A stretch of DNA of 64,000 bases from Algoriphagus limi (lineage in GTDB: Bacteria; Bacteroidota; Bacteroidia; Cytophagales; Cyclobacteriaceae), in NCBI RefSeq assembly GCF_024919275.1, contig NZ_JANWGH010000002.1, forward strand, positions 124,001 to 188,000. Reading direction: 5' to 3'. A program made the position numbers and the translations under genes. The notes under the pieces are model-generated. The model saw only the letters and a list, made by a program, of their open reading frames with translations, searched no databases and was not told the origin of the DNA. Below are positions 34,613-43,652 of this stretch, in pieces. Each line of letters opens with the position of its first letter. Position 1 is the first letter of the stretch.

Positions 34613-37600
34613 TTAGAATGTAAGGGTTACAGTTCCACCGAATCTTCGAGAGCTAGGACCTGTTACAAAGTCAAAGCCCAAACCGTTACCTACACCTGTA
34701 CCCAACACGTCAACATCGTAATTCATGTTTGGTGGGAAGTTCAAGGCAAGGAACCAAAGGTTAGTACCACTCAAGGCAATAGAAGCTCTTTTGAATGGAG
34801 TCTTAGCCATCAAAGTAGAAGGCAACTCATATCCCAAGGATACTTCTCTCAATCGGATCATAGAACCATCAAATACGTTAGGCTCATCTGTTGCACCCTG
34901 ATATCCAGAGAAGAAGTAATCAGAAGCGGTAATCATAATATCGTTTGGAGTTCCGTCTTCTTTAACACCTGGCATGATGAAAGCAAATTCACGATCAACA
35001 ACCGGATCTTTGGTCACACCACGAGCAAGAGTCGCAGTTACTGTATTCGAGAATACAGCACCTTTGTGACGATACTCAAGCATTGCGTTCAAAGTGAATC
35101 CTTTGAATGTAAAGCTGTTGATCCAAGAACCATTCCATCGTGGGTTAGGATCACCCAAGATTTGAAGATCGGCAGCAGGCTTATAGATACCATTAGAAAG
35201 TACAATAGGCTGACCAGTTTGCTCATCTCTTTCAAAGCCTACACCCTTGATAATATTGAATGGCTCTCCCGGAATAGCGAAGTTACCCAAAGTAGTAAAT
35301 CCAGCTACAACGATTTCATCAAGACCTGCACCCAACTCAACAGTTACAGATCGATACAATCCCCAGTTGATAGTTGAGTTCCACTCAAATCCGGAAGCAG
35401 TAGAAACTGGAGTTACGGTTGCTTGGAATTCAATACCACGAGTTCTGATCTTACCAATGTTAATAGCTGTTGAAGTAAATCCAGTAGATGGGTCAATTGG
35501 AGACTGAGTGATCAAGTCTCTGGTGTTCTTTTGATACAAAGAAAGATCGAATCTCAATTTGTTGTTGAACATCACACCTTCAACACCGAATTCAATTTCT
35601 TCGTGAAGCTCAGGCTTCAAGTTAGGGTTACCCAAGGTATTGGATACAGAGTGAGTCTGAGTTACAGATCCGTCTCTGTCAAATGCACGTGCACTTTGAA
35701 CCAATACGTTTCGAGTTCTATAAGGTGCAGGGAAACCTGCAGAAGTACCATAACCTAAACGAAGTTTCAAGTCATTAACTGTGCTGCTGTTCCAGTTGAA
35801 AGCAGTACTTGGAATGAAGGACACGGAAGCACCTGGATATAGAATTCTTCTATTTTCAGGCTCTACAGTAGAAGTCCAGTCATTACGAGCAGAAAGGTTG
35901 AAGTATAAGTAATTGGAATAATCCAAAGTTACGTTAGCGTAAACACCCATTCTTCTTTCTTCCTGAGTGAAGTTCAAGTTACCTCCGCTGTAAGCATCAT
36001 TAGAAGATGAGTTGGTGAAGTTGGAGTGACGGAACAATCCGAAAGCCAACTGACCTTGAGAAGCAACACCATTCTGAGCATAAGAGTCATAACGGGAGTT
36101 ACCACCGATCAAAGCACTCATTCCAAACTTATCAGAGAATTGCTTCTTCCAGTTGATGATCAAATCTTGGTTCCAGATTGTGTTCTGTACGTTTACTGAT
36201 CTGTAGTAACCGGAAGTAGTTGCCAAAGAAGCAGATGGTCCACCTCTGTTGTATCTCAATTCTTGCAATTCAGTATAAGTATCTAAACCGATACGATAAG
36301 TAACAGAGAAATCGTCATTGATATCATAAATCAAGGAAGTAGAGTTGAAGAAACGCTGAACATCAGAAGTATTCTGATAATATTTCACCAACCAGTTCGG
36401 GTTTACGATGTCATTACCGCCTCGGTAGTATACAGAGCTTCTGTCAATTGGATTTTCAAATGGAAGACCACCCAAATCCACAGAACGAGGAGTATACAAT
36501 ACGTGAGCAAATACGGAAGGGATACCTCCAGAAGGACCAGAACCGAATGCTGCGTTAACTGGAGGAGACTCCAAGTCGGTGATAGCGAAAGTGAAAGAAG
36601 ACTTCACAGAAAGCTTATCATTTACAGCAGAGTTGATACCCAAACCGAAGTTATATTTCTTCAAGTTGTTACCAGGAGTAAAACCTTCTTCGTCAGTGTA
36701 ACCGAAGCTAGCATTGAATCCAGTACGATCAGAACCACCCGCAATTTGTACGGAAGTATTAGAGATCAAACCAGTCTGGAAGAAGATTTCAGAAGGATCT
36801 GCATATGCTTTGTACTCATAATCAACAGGAGTACCACCTACAATACCATCCACCCAAAATTCAGGGAATGCTTCCCTAACTTTCTGAACAGAAGATCTTG
36901 CATAAGGGTGTTGTACAACTATTCCCGCATCAAGTCTTGGACCGAAGTTAGAGAAAAAGAATCCTGGGGCTTGCTGGAAACCATTACCATAAGTAGTACC
37001 ATAAGTTGGCAAAGAAGCCGCCTCATTAGTAAATACGGACTGATTGATAGTTACTTCAGCAGCTTTACGCTTAGAAGCTCCAGATTTGGTTGTAATCAAG
37101 ATTACACCATTTCGTCCCTGATCACCGTAAAGTACGGTTGCAGAAAGACCTTTCAACACGGAAATAGACTCGATGTTGTTAGGGTCGATATCCAAGAATC
37201 TGGAAGAAGTGGTTGCACCACCAGTAGTAAATCCGTTTTGGTTGTTAGTGCTGGTGTTGAAAGGAACACCATCTACTACGAACAATGGCTGGTTAGAACC
37301 AGTCGCAGAAGAATAACCACGGATTACCATGTTGGTACCAGAACCTGACATACCGTTGGTGGAAGTAATGTTCACACCCGGTACTTTACCTTGCAAAACG
37401 CGGGCAACGTCTTGCTCAGGACGGTTTTCGAGTTGCTCGTTACCTACGGAGGTAACTGCATAACCCAAGGCTTTTTTCTCCCTTTCGATACCGATTGCAG
37501 TAACTACCACCTCGGATAGCTGGGCTGCGTCAGTCGTCAGGGTCACGTTGATCACGGTCCGGTTGCCGATGACTTCCTCTTTGGTCTCAAGACCTACAAA

Positions 37601-37828
37601 AGAGAAAATCAGGATCTCACCGCCCTCTGGTACACTAATAGAGTAATTACCATCCAAATCGGTGGTAGTACCTACAGTTGTACCCTTCACGAGAACGGTA
37701 GCACCTGGCAAGCCAAGGCCATCTTCGTCGGAAATTACCTGTCCGGTAATTACCCGCTGTTGCGCCGATACTTCATAACTGAGCATCATGGTGAAAAGCG
37801 CAACAACAAAGAGTAAAGCTTTTCTCAT
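34613..37828 (-). CDS. SusC/RagA-family TonB-linked outer membrane transporter
   Basis: This 1071-residue protein has a signal peptide (~1-22) and a CarboxypepD_reg-like domain (~25-105, GATVLVKGTTVGTTTDLDGNYSI). The TonB plug follows, with SusC/RagA signatures VVVTAIGIEREKKALGYAV near 107 and VLQGKVPGVNITS near 143, then a ~850-residue barrel whose last residues are GTVTLTF with a terminal Phe as expected for Bam-mediated insertion. It is the active transporter of the SusCD pair, powered by TonB. It is the first gene of a three-gene unit. Antisense open frames over it are an artefact of its codon bias. Confidence 0.96.
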   Translation of the reverse strand: MRKALLFVVALFTMMLSYEVSAQQRVITGQVISDEDGLGLPGATVLVKGTTVGTTTDLDGNYSISVPEGGEILIFSFVGLETKEEVIGNRTVINVTLTTDAAQLSEVVVTAIGIEREKKALGYAVTSVGNEQLENRPEQDVARVLQGKVPGVNITSTNGMSGSGTNMVIRGYSSATGSNQPLFVVDGVPFNTSTNNQNGFTTGGATTSSRFLDIDPNNIESISVLKGLSATVLYGDQGRNGVILITTKSGASKRKAAEVTINQSVFTNEAASLPTYGTTYGNGFQQAPGFFFSNFGPRLDAGIVVQHPYARSSVQKVREAFPEFWVDGIVGGTPVDYEYKAYADPSEIFFQTGLISNTSVQIAGGSDRTGFNASFGYTDEEGFTPGNNLKKYNFGLGINSAVNDKLSVKSSFTFAITDLESPPVNAAFGSGPSGGIPSVFAHVLYTPRSVDLGGLPFENPIDRSSVYYRGGNDIVNPNWLVKYYQNTSDVQRFFNSTSLIYDINDDFSVTYRIGLDTYTELQELRYNRGGPSASLATTSGYYRSVNVQNTIWNQDLIINWKKQFSDKFGMSALIGGNSRYDSYAQNGVASQGQLAFGLFRHSNFTNSSSNDAYSGGNLNFTQEERRMGVYANVTLDYSNYLYFNLSARNDWTSTVEPENRRILYPGASVSFIPSTAFNWNSSTVNDLKLRLGYGTSAGFPAPYRTRNVLVQSARAFDRDGSVTQTHSVSNTLGNPNLKPELHEEIEFGVEGVMFNNKLRFDLSLYQKNTRDLITQSPIDPSTGFTSTAINIGKIRTRGIEFQATVTPVSTASGFEWNSTINWGLYRSVTVELGAGLDEIVVAGFTTLGNFAIPGEPFNIIKGVGFERDEQTGQPIVLSNGIYKPAADLQILGDPNPRWNGSWINSFTFKGFTLNAMLEYRHKGAVFSNTVTATLARGVTKDPVVDREFAFIMPGVKEDGTPNDIMITASDYFFSGYQGATDEPNVFDGSMIRLREVSLGYELPSTLMAKTPFKRASIALSGTNLWFLALNFPPNMNYDVDVLGTGVGNGLGFDFVTGPSSRRFGGTVTLTF

Positions 37829-38404
37829 AAGGTATTTTAGTTTAGTTGATGCGTAAAGAAAATTCCTTTCTGTGGAAAATCAAAATACGGAAAGCCTGAT
37901 TTTAATATTTATATAATTATACTTAAAAAGTAAAAAATATAATTTTTCTATATTTTCATTCATTTTTTAAATGAATTCTTTGAATAGGTAAATTTTAACA
38001 GAAATTTTGAAAATAAACGGTGAAAATTTTGTTTGAACGGCTAGAAAAAATGATTATTTGGCTAGTAGCCCTCATTTAAGAAATATTAACTGTTCGATTG
38101 AGATATTTTGACTTTAACAAAACAAAATTTGGCCTATCTCTCAGGGGTAATAAAAATTGAAAAAATTTTTTGTGGAAAATCATGAAAAAAATCACCTTGA
38201 CTTTTGTCAAAATCGATTCTCTAAAAATTAATAATTCTCTTTGGGTGTATTTTTGAAATAAAATTTTGAAGACCAATAATCGTAGAAATATTTTTTTCCA
38301 AAAATTAATTTTTTTTGACTTGAGGGTTCAAAAAGACAGCTTTGAATAGATTTTTTTGAAAAATCCTTAAAAGTGGGTTCTGTTTTTTATAGATATCAGA
38401 AATT
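37829..38404. other. 576-base AT-rich intergenic region upstream of the SusC gene
   Basis: This is the longest gene-free stretch in the window. It is strongly AT-rich with many A and T tracts. It contains an inverted repeat ATTCATTT / AAATGAAT at 37958-37976, a palindrome GGCTA-g-TAGCC at 38060-38070, and TTGAC-N4-GTCAA at 38197-38210. A 66-codon minus-strand open frame at 38076-38276 is low-complexity and has no family look. It probably holds the SusC promoter and leader. No exact TAnnTTTG match is found in the right orientation. Confidence 0.6.
38197..38210. promoter_or_regulatory. TTGAC-N4-GTCAA palindrome, candidate CRP/FNR-type operator
   Basis: A perfect 5-base inverted repeat with a 4-base spacer has the geometry of FNR/CRP-family boxes (TTGAT-N4-ATCAA). 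It lies ~370 bases before the SusC start in the non-coding region. Function is inferred. Confidence 0.35.
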
Positions 38405-38890
38405 TTAAAATGAATATCTCAAAGTAAAGGCTGCTTCGTCCTCCCAGAGTTTAGTAAACTCTTCAAAGTTGTAAGCCGGCTTCCAATAGAGCCCAATGTA
38501 GAAATTGCTGTGGTTGATATTGTACTCTAAACCTACAATCGCATCTACTCCAAAAACATTGTAGTCCTGATCAATTTTATAGACCCAAGGAGGCTCACCT
38601 TTTCCGTCTTTCCAGATTCCGTAATGAGCTCCAGCCCCTACATACCATTCCAAACCATCAAACTCCCGGATATCCCAGTGATGCTCATATAACAATGCTC
38701 CTACCCAACCTCTCCAGCGATTGTACACGAGTAAATCAACAGCACCGGTTTCAGAAATAAACTGCTTTACTGTCCCACCGACATTCGTGCCCCCTGTTAC
38801 ACCCACCATGGTATTATAGGCGCCTACTTGTGCATTTGCTGCAAAAACAAATAGTCCCAAAAAGAAAAAAAGTAATATGGCTTTTTTCAT
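38405..38890 (-). CDS. Small outer-membrane beta-barrel-like protein, unknown function
   Basis: The 161-residue protein has a signal peptide (~1-20, FAANAQ). The mature part alternates glycine-rich turns with aromatic strands (RGWVGALLYEHHW, EWYVGAGAHYGIW, VFGVDAIVGLEYNI, NFYIGLYWKPAYNF) and ends LRYSF with a terminal Phe, as in outer-membrane barrels of six to eight strands. I do not recognise a specific family. It follows the 5-formyltetrahydrofolate cyclo-ligase gene by 16 bases and could be cotranscribed, though no functional link is evident. Confidence 0.65.
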   Translation of the reverse strand: MKKAILLFFFLGLFVFAANAQVGAYNTMVGVTGGTNVGGTVKQFISETGAVDLLVYNRWRGWVGALLYEHHWDIREFDGLEWYVGAGAHYGIWKDGKGEPPWVYKIDQDYNVFGVDAIVGLEYNINHSNFYIGLYWKPAYNFEEFTKLWEDEAAFTLRYSF

Positions 38891-38906
38891 GACTAAATAA
38901 TTTGAC

Positions 38907-39479
38907 TCAAAATCTAATGACTTTTTCCGGTGTAATGCAAAAATCTAACGGAATATCATGCGGCTCATGTTCCAGCTTTTCTTCTGGCTCAAAAAAACTC
39001 AATCCTACTTTCACGGGATTAAAATCCAGGCTCGAAAGAAATTGATCATAGTAACCCTTCCCAAATCCAATTCTCCAGCCTTCCAAATCGTAGGCAAGCA
39101 AAGGCACCAAAATCAAATCAAACTTTTCACCACTTGCTCTTTCAACACCTTGAGGAATTGGGATTCCCCAAGAATCCTCGAAAAAGTGGGTGTTTGGAGG
39201 AATCCGGACAGAAACCATTGTCCCTGTTTCTTCATCGATTATAGATCCAAAAACTCGCCAATCATTTTCCCAAAACCAATGTAGCATGGGAAAGGTATTT
39301 ACCTCCCCTTGCCTTTTGATCGGAAAATAAAGGTGGACTGACTTCGATGAAGACCAATTTCCCAACCAAGCTAACAGTTCTGTAAAAATAGCACCGGACC
39401 TTCTCTCCTTTTCATCCTCAGAGAGAGCAGCCCTTTTCCGCTTGTACTCTTTTCTTATCGCGGCCTTTATGGAAATCAT
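38907..39479 (-). CDS. 5-formyltetrahydrofolate cyclo-ligase
   Basis: The protein has 190 residues, the usual length. The N-terminal KAAIRKEYKRKRAALSEDEK is the family's basic start, VHLYFPIKRQGEVNT near residue 48 forms the substrate region, and GFGKGYYDQFL near 140 is the ATP/substrate-binding signature, preceded by DLILVPLLAYDLEGWRI. It converts 5-formyl-THF to 5,10-methenyl-THF with ATP in the cytoplasm. Its start overlaps the bshC stop by four bases (ATGA), so the two are cotranscribed and probably coupled. Confidence 0.93.
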   Translation of the reverse strand: MISIKAAIRKEYKRKRAALSEDEKERRSGAIFTELLAWLGNWSSSKSVHLYFPIKRQGEVNTFPMLHWFWENDWRVFGSIIDEETGTMVSVRIPPNTHFFEDSWGIPIPQGVERASGEKFDLILVPLLAYDLEGWRIGFGKGYYDQFLSSLDFNPVKVGLSFFEPEEKLEHEPHDIPLDFCITPEKVIRF

Positions 39480-41035
39480 GCCTCAATGACATTCATACAA
39501 AAATCAAGTGGATCAAATACAGGATACAGCTTTTCGATGAACTCTGGATCAGCTAAGAGAAACTGCATTACATTCACCACTCGCTCCTGTGGGCTACCAC
39601 CCGGCTTTATATAATCAAAAATATCCTCAGCCCGCTTGATCTGCACTTCCAATCTCCGCTCTTCAGCCTTTCGGACTTTCTTCCCCATATGATCCAAGAT
39701 TTTTAAAGCTCGAACTTTTGCCGCCTCGAAAGACTCACCAAGACTTTTTTCTAGCCTCTCAGCTTCTTGTCCTTTTTTGTCAAAAATATCAGAAAGACAC
39801 TCCTTCTCCTCCTTCAATTCAAAATTCACAGATGCCTGAGAAGCCACAAACTCTTTTTTCCAAGCATCAAAATCCTGAAATAAATCTTTTTCAGACCAAC
39901 CTAATTGCTCCATTTTCTGAACTATCAAAGGTTCTAGCACCAAAGCGAAATTTCTTGGAAGTAAAACAGGAAAATGAACAGAAAAGTGATCAAATACACC
40001 TTTAAGCTGCAACCAATAAACAACCTCAGCAGGTCCGCCCAAATATGCTAAGTTTGGAAGAATAGTCTCTTGGTATAAAGGTCTCAAAACGACATTTGGA
40101 CTGAATCGCTCGGGATGAGCCTCGATTAATTCTTCTATCTCAGATTTTGAAAATCGAAGTTCAGAATTTAATACCACAAACTCATCTCCATGCTGCTCGA
40201 TTCTCTCCCGGATCCCGTGATCCATGTAGAAGAAATTGATTTCTCTTGGAAATATCTGGCCGGAGTAGCCCAAGGATTCTAAAGATTCAGTCTTCAGGAC
40301 TGCTTCCTTATGCGGTGTATGCGAAAAAATATCCTCGAACATTACTTGACGGAACAAACCTTTTAAAGCTGGCACTTGTGCATCCACAACCAACAGACCC
40401 TTTTTCCCAAATAACTCATGGACATAATTCAAGACTGCTTCTTTTAAGGTTTTAGCATTCCTATATACCTCCTTGAAAACATCAGCTGCAAAAGGAACAG
40501 TTTTTTCAAACTCCCTGAAACTCTTGTCTAGCTCAAAATTTCCAACCGCCCCAGTTTGATCCGAATGCCATTGGTATTTTTTGCCATCCAGTTTGAAATA
40601 GTTGATTTCATCAAAGTCGTGATCCTCGGTAGCCATCCAATAAATTGGCACAAAATCATAATCCGGATAGGCTTTTTTCAACTCTTCTGCTAAGCGAATC
40701 GTGGACACAATCTTATATATGAAATATAATGGTCCGGAATATAGATTCAGCTGATGACCAGTTGTCACCGTGAATGTATTTGAGAATGCGAGTTTTTGAA
40801 TTTGTGCTTCTTCCTCTTCAAACAGGGAAATATCGGCGTATTGGTTTTGAAGACTCTCTACCAAGACTTGCCGATGAGCTTCAGAAAACCGTTTTTCCTT
40901 AATAGCATTATGAAAGCTTTCGATTTTTGGGGCATGATTGTAAAATGGTCGCAAATCAGCTTTCCCATCAAGGTAATCCAGAAAAAAATTCGAGAATTGT
41001 CCAGTTTTTTTCAGCTCAATACAATGATGCTTCAT
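39476..41035 (-). CDS. bshC: Putative cysteine ligase BshC (bacillithiol biosynthesis)
   Basis: This 519-residue protein matches BshC in length and in motifs: FTVTTGHQLNLYSGPLYFIYK near residue 92, FVPIYWMATEDHDFDEINYF near 125, GLLVVDAQVPALK near 215, and YLGGPAEVVYWLQLKGVFDHF near 330, with a coiled-coil C-terminal part. BshC adds cysteine to glucosamine-malate to finish bacillithiol, the low-molecular-weight thiol made by many Firmicutes and Bacteroidota. The other bsh genes are not in the window. It leads a unit with the formyltetrahydrofolate enzyme (4-base overlap). Confidence 0.92.
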   Translation of the reverse strand: MKHHCIELKKTGQFSNFFLDYLDGKADLRPFYNHAPKIESFHNAIKEKRFSEAHRQVLVESLQNQYADISLFEEEEAQIQKLAFSNTFTVTTGHQLNLYSGPLYFIYKIVSTIRLAEELKKAYPDYDFVPIYWMATEDHDFDEINYFKLDGKKYQWHSDQTGAVGNFELDKSFREFEKTVPFAADVFKEVYRNAKTLKEAVLNYVHELFGKKGLLVVDAQVPALKGLFRQVMFEDIFSHTPHKEAVLKTESLESLGYSGQIFPREINFFYMDHGIRERIEQHGDEFVVLNSELRFSKSEIEELIEAHPERFSPNVVLRPLYQETILPNLAYLGGPAEVVYWLQLKGVFDHFSVHFPVLLPRNFALVLEPLIVQKMEQLGWSEKDLFQDFDAWKKEFVASQASVNFELKEEKECLSDIFDKKGQEAERLEKSLGESFEAAKVRALKILDHMGKKVRKAEERRLEVQIKRAEDIFDYIKPGGSPQERVVNVMQFLLADPEFIEKLYPVFDPLDFCMNVIEA

Positions 41036-41214
41036 GGGTCAAAGGATGGTAGGTTTTCGAAGGCAAACTACTGATGTTTATCCAAAGTTCGGCTTTTTTG
41101 GGAAAATCACCAGACTCTTACATGGACGGACGCTATCATTCATCAATTGATTTGTAGAACTATTTGTCTAAAATTGGTTTTACCCATAGAAGTGGTCAAA
41201 CTCAAAAAAGTGTA

Positions 41215-41222
41215 GCTTTGCC
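41215..41222 (+). promoter_or_regulatory. Candidate -7 promoter element directly upstream of the M16 peptidase
   Basis: TAGCTTTG ends five bases before the ATG at 41228. With normal TSS placement the transcript would start at or near the ATG, giving a leaderless or nearly leaderless mRNA. Confidence 0.45.
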
Positions 41223-41227
41223 TCCCG

Positions 41228-42472
41228 ATGAAATTCCCCTACGAAAGACATTTCCTGGACAATGGGCTTGAGGTGATTATCCATCCTGATCCTCATTCCA
41301 AAATTGCTGTTTTCAACTTACTCTATAAGGTAGGGTCTAGAAATGAAAAGCCCGGAAAAACGGGTTTGGCTCATTTCTTTGAACATCTGATGTTTGGCAG
41401 CTCTCAAAATGTACCTGTCTTCGATCGGGCCTTGGAGCGAGTAGGAGGAAATTGCAATGCTTTCACTAGCCCAGACATCACCAACTATTACATGACTCTT
41501 CCGGTCAGTAATTTAGAAACAGCTTTTTGGTTGGAATCGGACCGGATGCTGCATGTTTCTTTGGTAGAAAAAACCATTGAAACCCAGCGGAAAGTTGTCC
41601 TAGAGGAATTCAAACAGCGCTACCTCAACCAACCTTATGGTGATATTTGGCATTTACTCCGCCCTTTGGCGTTTGAGGTTCATCCATATCGCTGGCCCAC
41701 TATTGGAGCTACGACAGAGGATATCGTCAACTATACTGAGGAAGATGTTTGGGATTTTTATAAAAAGAATTACGCTCCCAACCATGCCATATTGGTAGTA
41801 GGTGGAGATGTGAAACCAAGCGAAATCATAAAGTTGGCTGATAAATGGTTTGGCGATATACCACCTGCCTCACAGCCACAAGAAAAGACCTTTCAAGAGC
41901 CAGAGCAAAAAGAAAATCGAGAAAAGATTCATACAGCAGCTGTTCCTACAGACCTGCTTATTAAAACGTTTAAAATGCCCGGAAAAGGGGAACCAGGATA
42001 TCTAGAAGCAGATTTGATTACAGATATTTTAGGCTTTGGAAAATCCTCTCCAATAGAGCAAGAATTAGTCCGAGGAGGAAAAGAATTCGCTTCTGGAGGA
42101 GCCTATATTTTGGGGAGCTTAGATCCGGGATTATTGGTTTTTTCAGGGAAAATGGAAGCAGGAATTAGCAGTCAAGATGCCGAAGCCAAATTGGATAAAT
42201 TCATAGAAGATTTTCTTCAAAAAGGGGTGGATGAACAAACACTCCAAAAGGTCAAGAATCAAGGTGAAGCCATGAAAACCTATGAGTCTATCCAATTGAT
42301 CAATCGCGTAATGAATCTGGCATTTAATGCCAATTTGGGGCATCCGGATATGTATTGGGATGAATTCGAGCGAAAATCGGCTATCACTCCTAACCAGGTC
42401 ATGGACTGGGCCCATGCTTTGATTAGACCCGAAAAGTCCACAGTTTTACACTATCAATCGACTAAAAAATGA
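41228..42472 (+). CDS. M16 family zinc metallopeptidase (insulinase/processing peptidase type)
   Basis: The 414-residue protein contains the inverted zinc motif HFFEH (H49, E52, H53) with the downstream Glu ligand in LEEFKQR (E126/127), then the M16 C-terminal half with ALVVGGDVKPSEI-like strand VVGGDVKPSEII near 193. The length is that of single-pair M16B peptidases, which often work as two-subunit or homodimeric enzymes. There is no signal peptide, so it is probably cytoplasmic. It is the first gene of a unit with ispF and mnmD, each joined by 4-base overlaps. The substrate is unknown. Confidence 0.92.
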   Translation: MKFPYERHFLDNGLEVIIHPDPHSKIAVFNLLYKVGSRNEKPGKTGLAHFFEHLMFGSSQNVPVFDRALERVGGNCNAFTSPDITNYYMTLPVSNLETAFWLESDRMLHVSLVEKTIETQRKVVLEEFKQRYLNQPYGDIWHLLRPLAFEVHPYRWPTIGATTEDIVNYTEEDVWDFYKKNYAPNHAILVVGGDVKPSEIIKLADKWFGDIPPASQPQEKTFQEPEQKENREKIHTAAVPTDLLIKTFKMPGKGEPGYLEADLITDILGFGKSSPIEQELVRGGKEFASGGAYILGSLDPGLLVFSGKMEAGISSQDAEAKLDKFIEDFLQKGVDEQTLQKVKNQGEAMKTYESIQLINRVMNLAFNANLGHPDMYWDEFERKSAITPNQVMDWAHALIRPEKSTVLHYQSTKK

Positions 42473-42951
42473 GCAAGTTTCGAATAGGATTTGGCTATGA
42501 CGTCCATCAATTAAAAGAAGGACAAGATTTTTGGTTGGGAGGAATAAAAATCCCTCATACCAAAGGCGCGGTGGGACACTCAGACGCAGATGTTTTGATT
42601 CATGTCATTTGTGATGCTTTGCTTGGCGCAGCCAATTTGCGAGATATTGGATACCATTTTTCAGACAAAGACCCTAAATACAAAGGTATTGACAGCAAAA
42701 TCTTGCTTAAGGAAGTTTTAAAACTCCTTCGGGAAGCTGGATATGAGATTGGTAACTTGGATATGACGATTTGTCTTCAAAACCCTAAAATCAACCCACA
42801 TATTCCAGCTATGAAAACCTGCCTTTCCGAAGTGATGGCTGTGGATGAGGGAGATATTTCCATCAAAGCTACCACCACTGAATGGCTAGGCTTTGTCGGA
42901 AGAGAAGAAGGAGTTTCAGCTTATTGTGTGGCTTTGATTTATGAAGTATGA
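42469..42951 (+). CDS. ispF: 2-C-methyl-D-erythritol 2,4-cyclodiphosphate synthase
   Basis: This 160-residue enzyme of the MEP isoprenoid pathway has zinc ligands D11 and H13 (GYDVHQL) and H45 (DVLIHVICDALLGAA), with HSDADV just before. The CDP-binding stretch KATTTEWLGFVGREEGV near the end is typical. It cyclises CDP-methylerythritol phosphate to the cyclodiphosphate, releasing CMP, and works as a trimer. It overlaps both neighbours by four bases (ATGA), which indicates one polycistronic message. Confidence 0.97.
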   Translation: MSKFRIGFGYDVHQLKEGQDFWLGGIKIPHTKGAVGHSDADVLIHVICDALLGAANLRDIGYHFSDKDPKYKGIDSKILLKEVLKLLREAGYEIGNLDMTICLQNPKINPHIPAMKTCLSEVMAVDEGDISIKATTTEWLGFVGREEGVSAYCVALIYEV

Positions 42952-43637
42952 GTGAAAAAATAAAAATCATTACAACAGAAGATGGTTCTCATTCGCTCTA
43001 TCATGAAGAACTCAAAGAAACCTACCACAGCTTTCATGGGGCTTACCGGGAATCTTTGCATGTTTTCATGATTTATGGATTGGATTCTTGGGTTGCCATG
43101 AATCCCAAAAAATACCCGATTCGTATTTTCGAAGTGGGTTTTGGAACCGGATTAAATGCTTGGTTGACTTTGGTTTGGGCAGAACAATACCAAATACCGG
43201 TTCTTTATCATACAGTTGAGCCTTATCCTCTTGAAAAAGAAATTTACTCCCAACTGAACTTCATTCATCAGAATGATGCCATCTGGCATTATCACAAATA
43301 TTTTGAAGCACTTCATGACGCCCCATGGAATGAGGGAGGCCCTATTTCAGAGTATTTTAATTTCAAAAAAGATAAAGTGAGTTTGCAAGAAGCTCAACTT
43401 TACCCCACAGATGTGGTATTTTTTGATGCTTTTGCTCCTAGCAAGCAACCGGAACTTTGGGAAAAAGAAATGCTTGAAAAAGTAATAAATAGCATGCGTC
43501 CCGGAGCGGTATTTACAACATACAGTGCAAAAGGACAATTGAAGCGGGACTTAAAGGAATTGGGATTAGAAGTAGAGACTCCTCCAGGACCTCCAGGAAA
43601 AAAAGAAATGACCAGAGCATGGAAAAAGGCAGAGTAA
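42948..43637 (+). CDS. mnmD: tRNA (5-methylaminomethyl-2-thiouridine)(34)-methyltransferase MnmD
   Basis: The 229-residue SAM-dependent methyltransferase of the Methyltransf_30 (DUF752) family is a stand-alone version of the N-terminal half of MnmC. RIFEVGFGTGLNAWLTL near residue 64 is the SAM loop, VVFFDAFAPSKQPELW near 155 the post-II motif, and FTTYSAKGQLKRDLKELG near 187 follows. The C-terminal GPPGKKEMTRA is family-typical. It methylates the wobble uridine of tRNAs. The FAD-dependent MnmC partner half is absent here, as is common outside Proteobacteria. It ends in a hairpin that overlaps its stop codon. Confidence 0.93.
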   Translation: MSEKIKIITTEDGSHSLYHEELKETYHSFHGAYRESLHVFMIYGLDSWVAMNPKKYPIRIFEVGFGTGLNAWLTLVWAEQYQIPVLYHTVEPYPLEKEIYSQLNFIHQNDAIWHYHKYFEALHDAPWNEGGPISEYFNFKKDKVSLQEAQLYPTDVVFFDAFAPSKQPELWEKEMLEKVINSMRPGAVFTTYSAKGQLKRDLKELGLEVETPPGPPGKKEMTRAWKKAE

Positions 43638-43652
43638 ACTCTACCTTTTTTT
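43623..43652. terminator. Bidirectional terminator overlapping the mnmD stop
   Basis: AAAAAGGcAGAG...CTCTaCCTTTTT forms a hairpin with A and T runs, located between convergent mnmD and psd and including the mnmD stop codon. Confidence 0.75.

Noticed and set aside
36503-37348. Long plus-strand open frame (281 codons) antisense to the SusC gene; similarly 34607-35377
   Set aside because: Biased Ser/Arg/Thr-rich composition with no family look. It lies wholly within the well-supported SusC gene and follows from its codon bias.
38076-38276. 66-codon minus-strand open frame in the leader of the SusC gene
   Set aside because: Low-complexity AT-rich sequence with Lys/Phe/Ile runs, no recognisable motif and no convincing start context.
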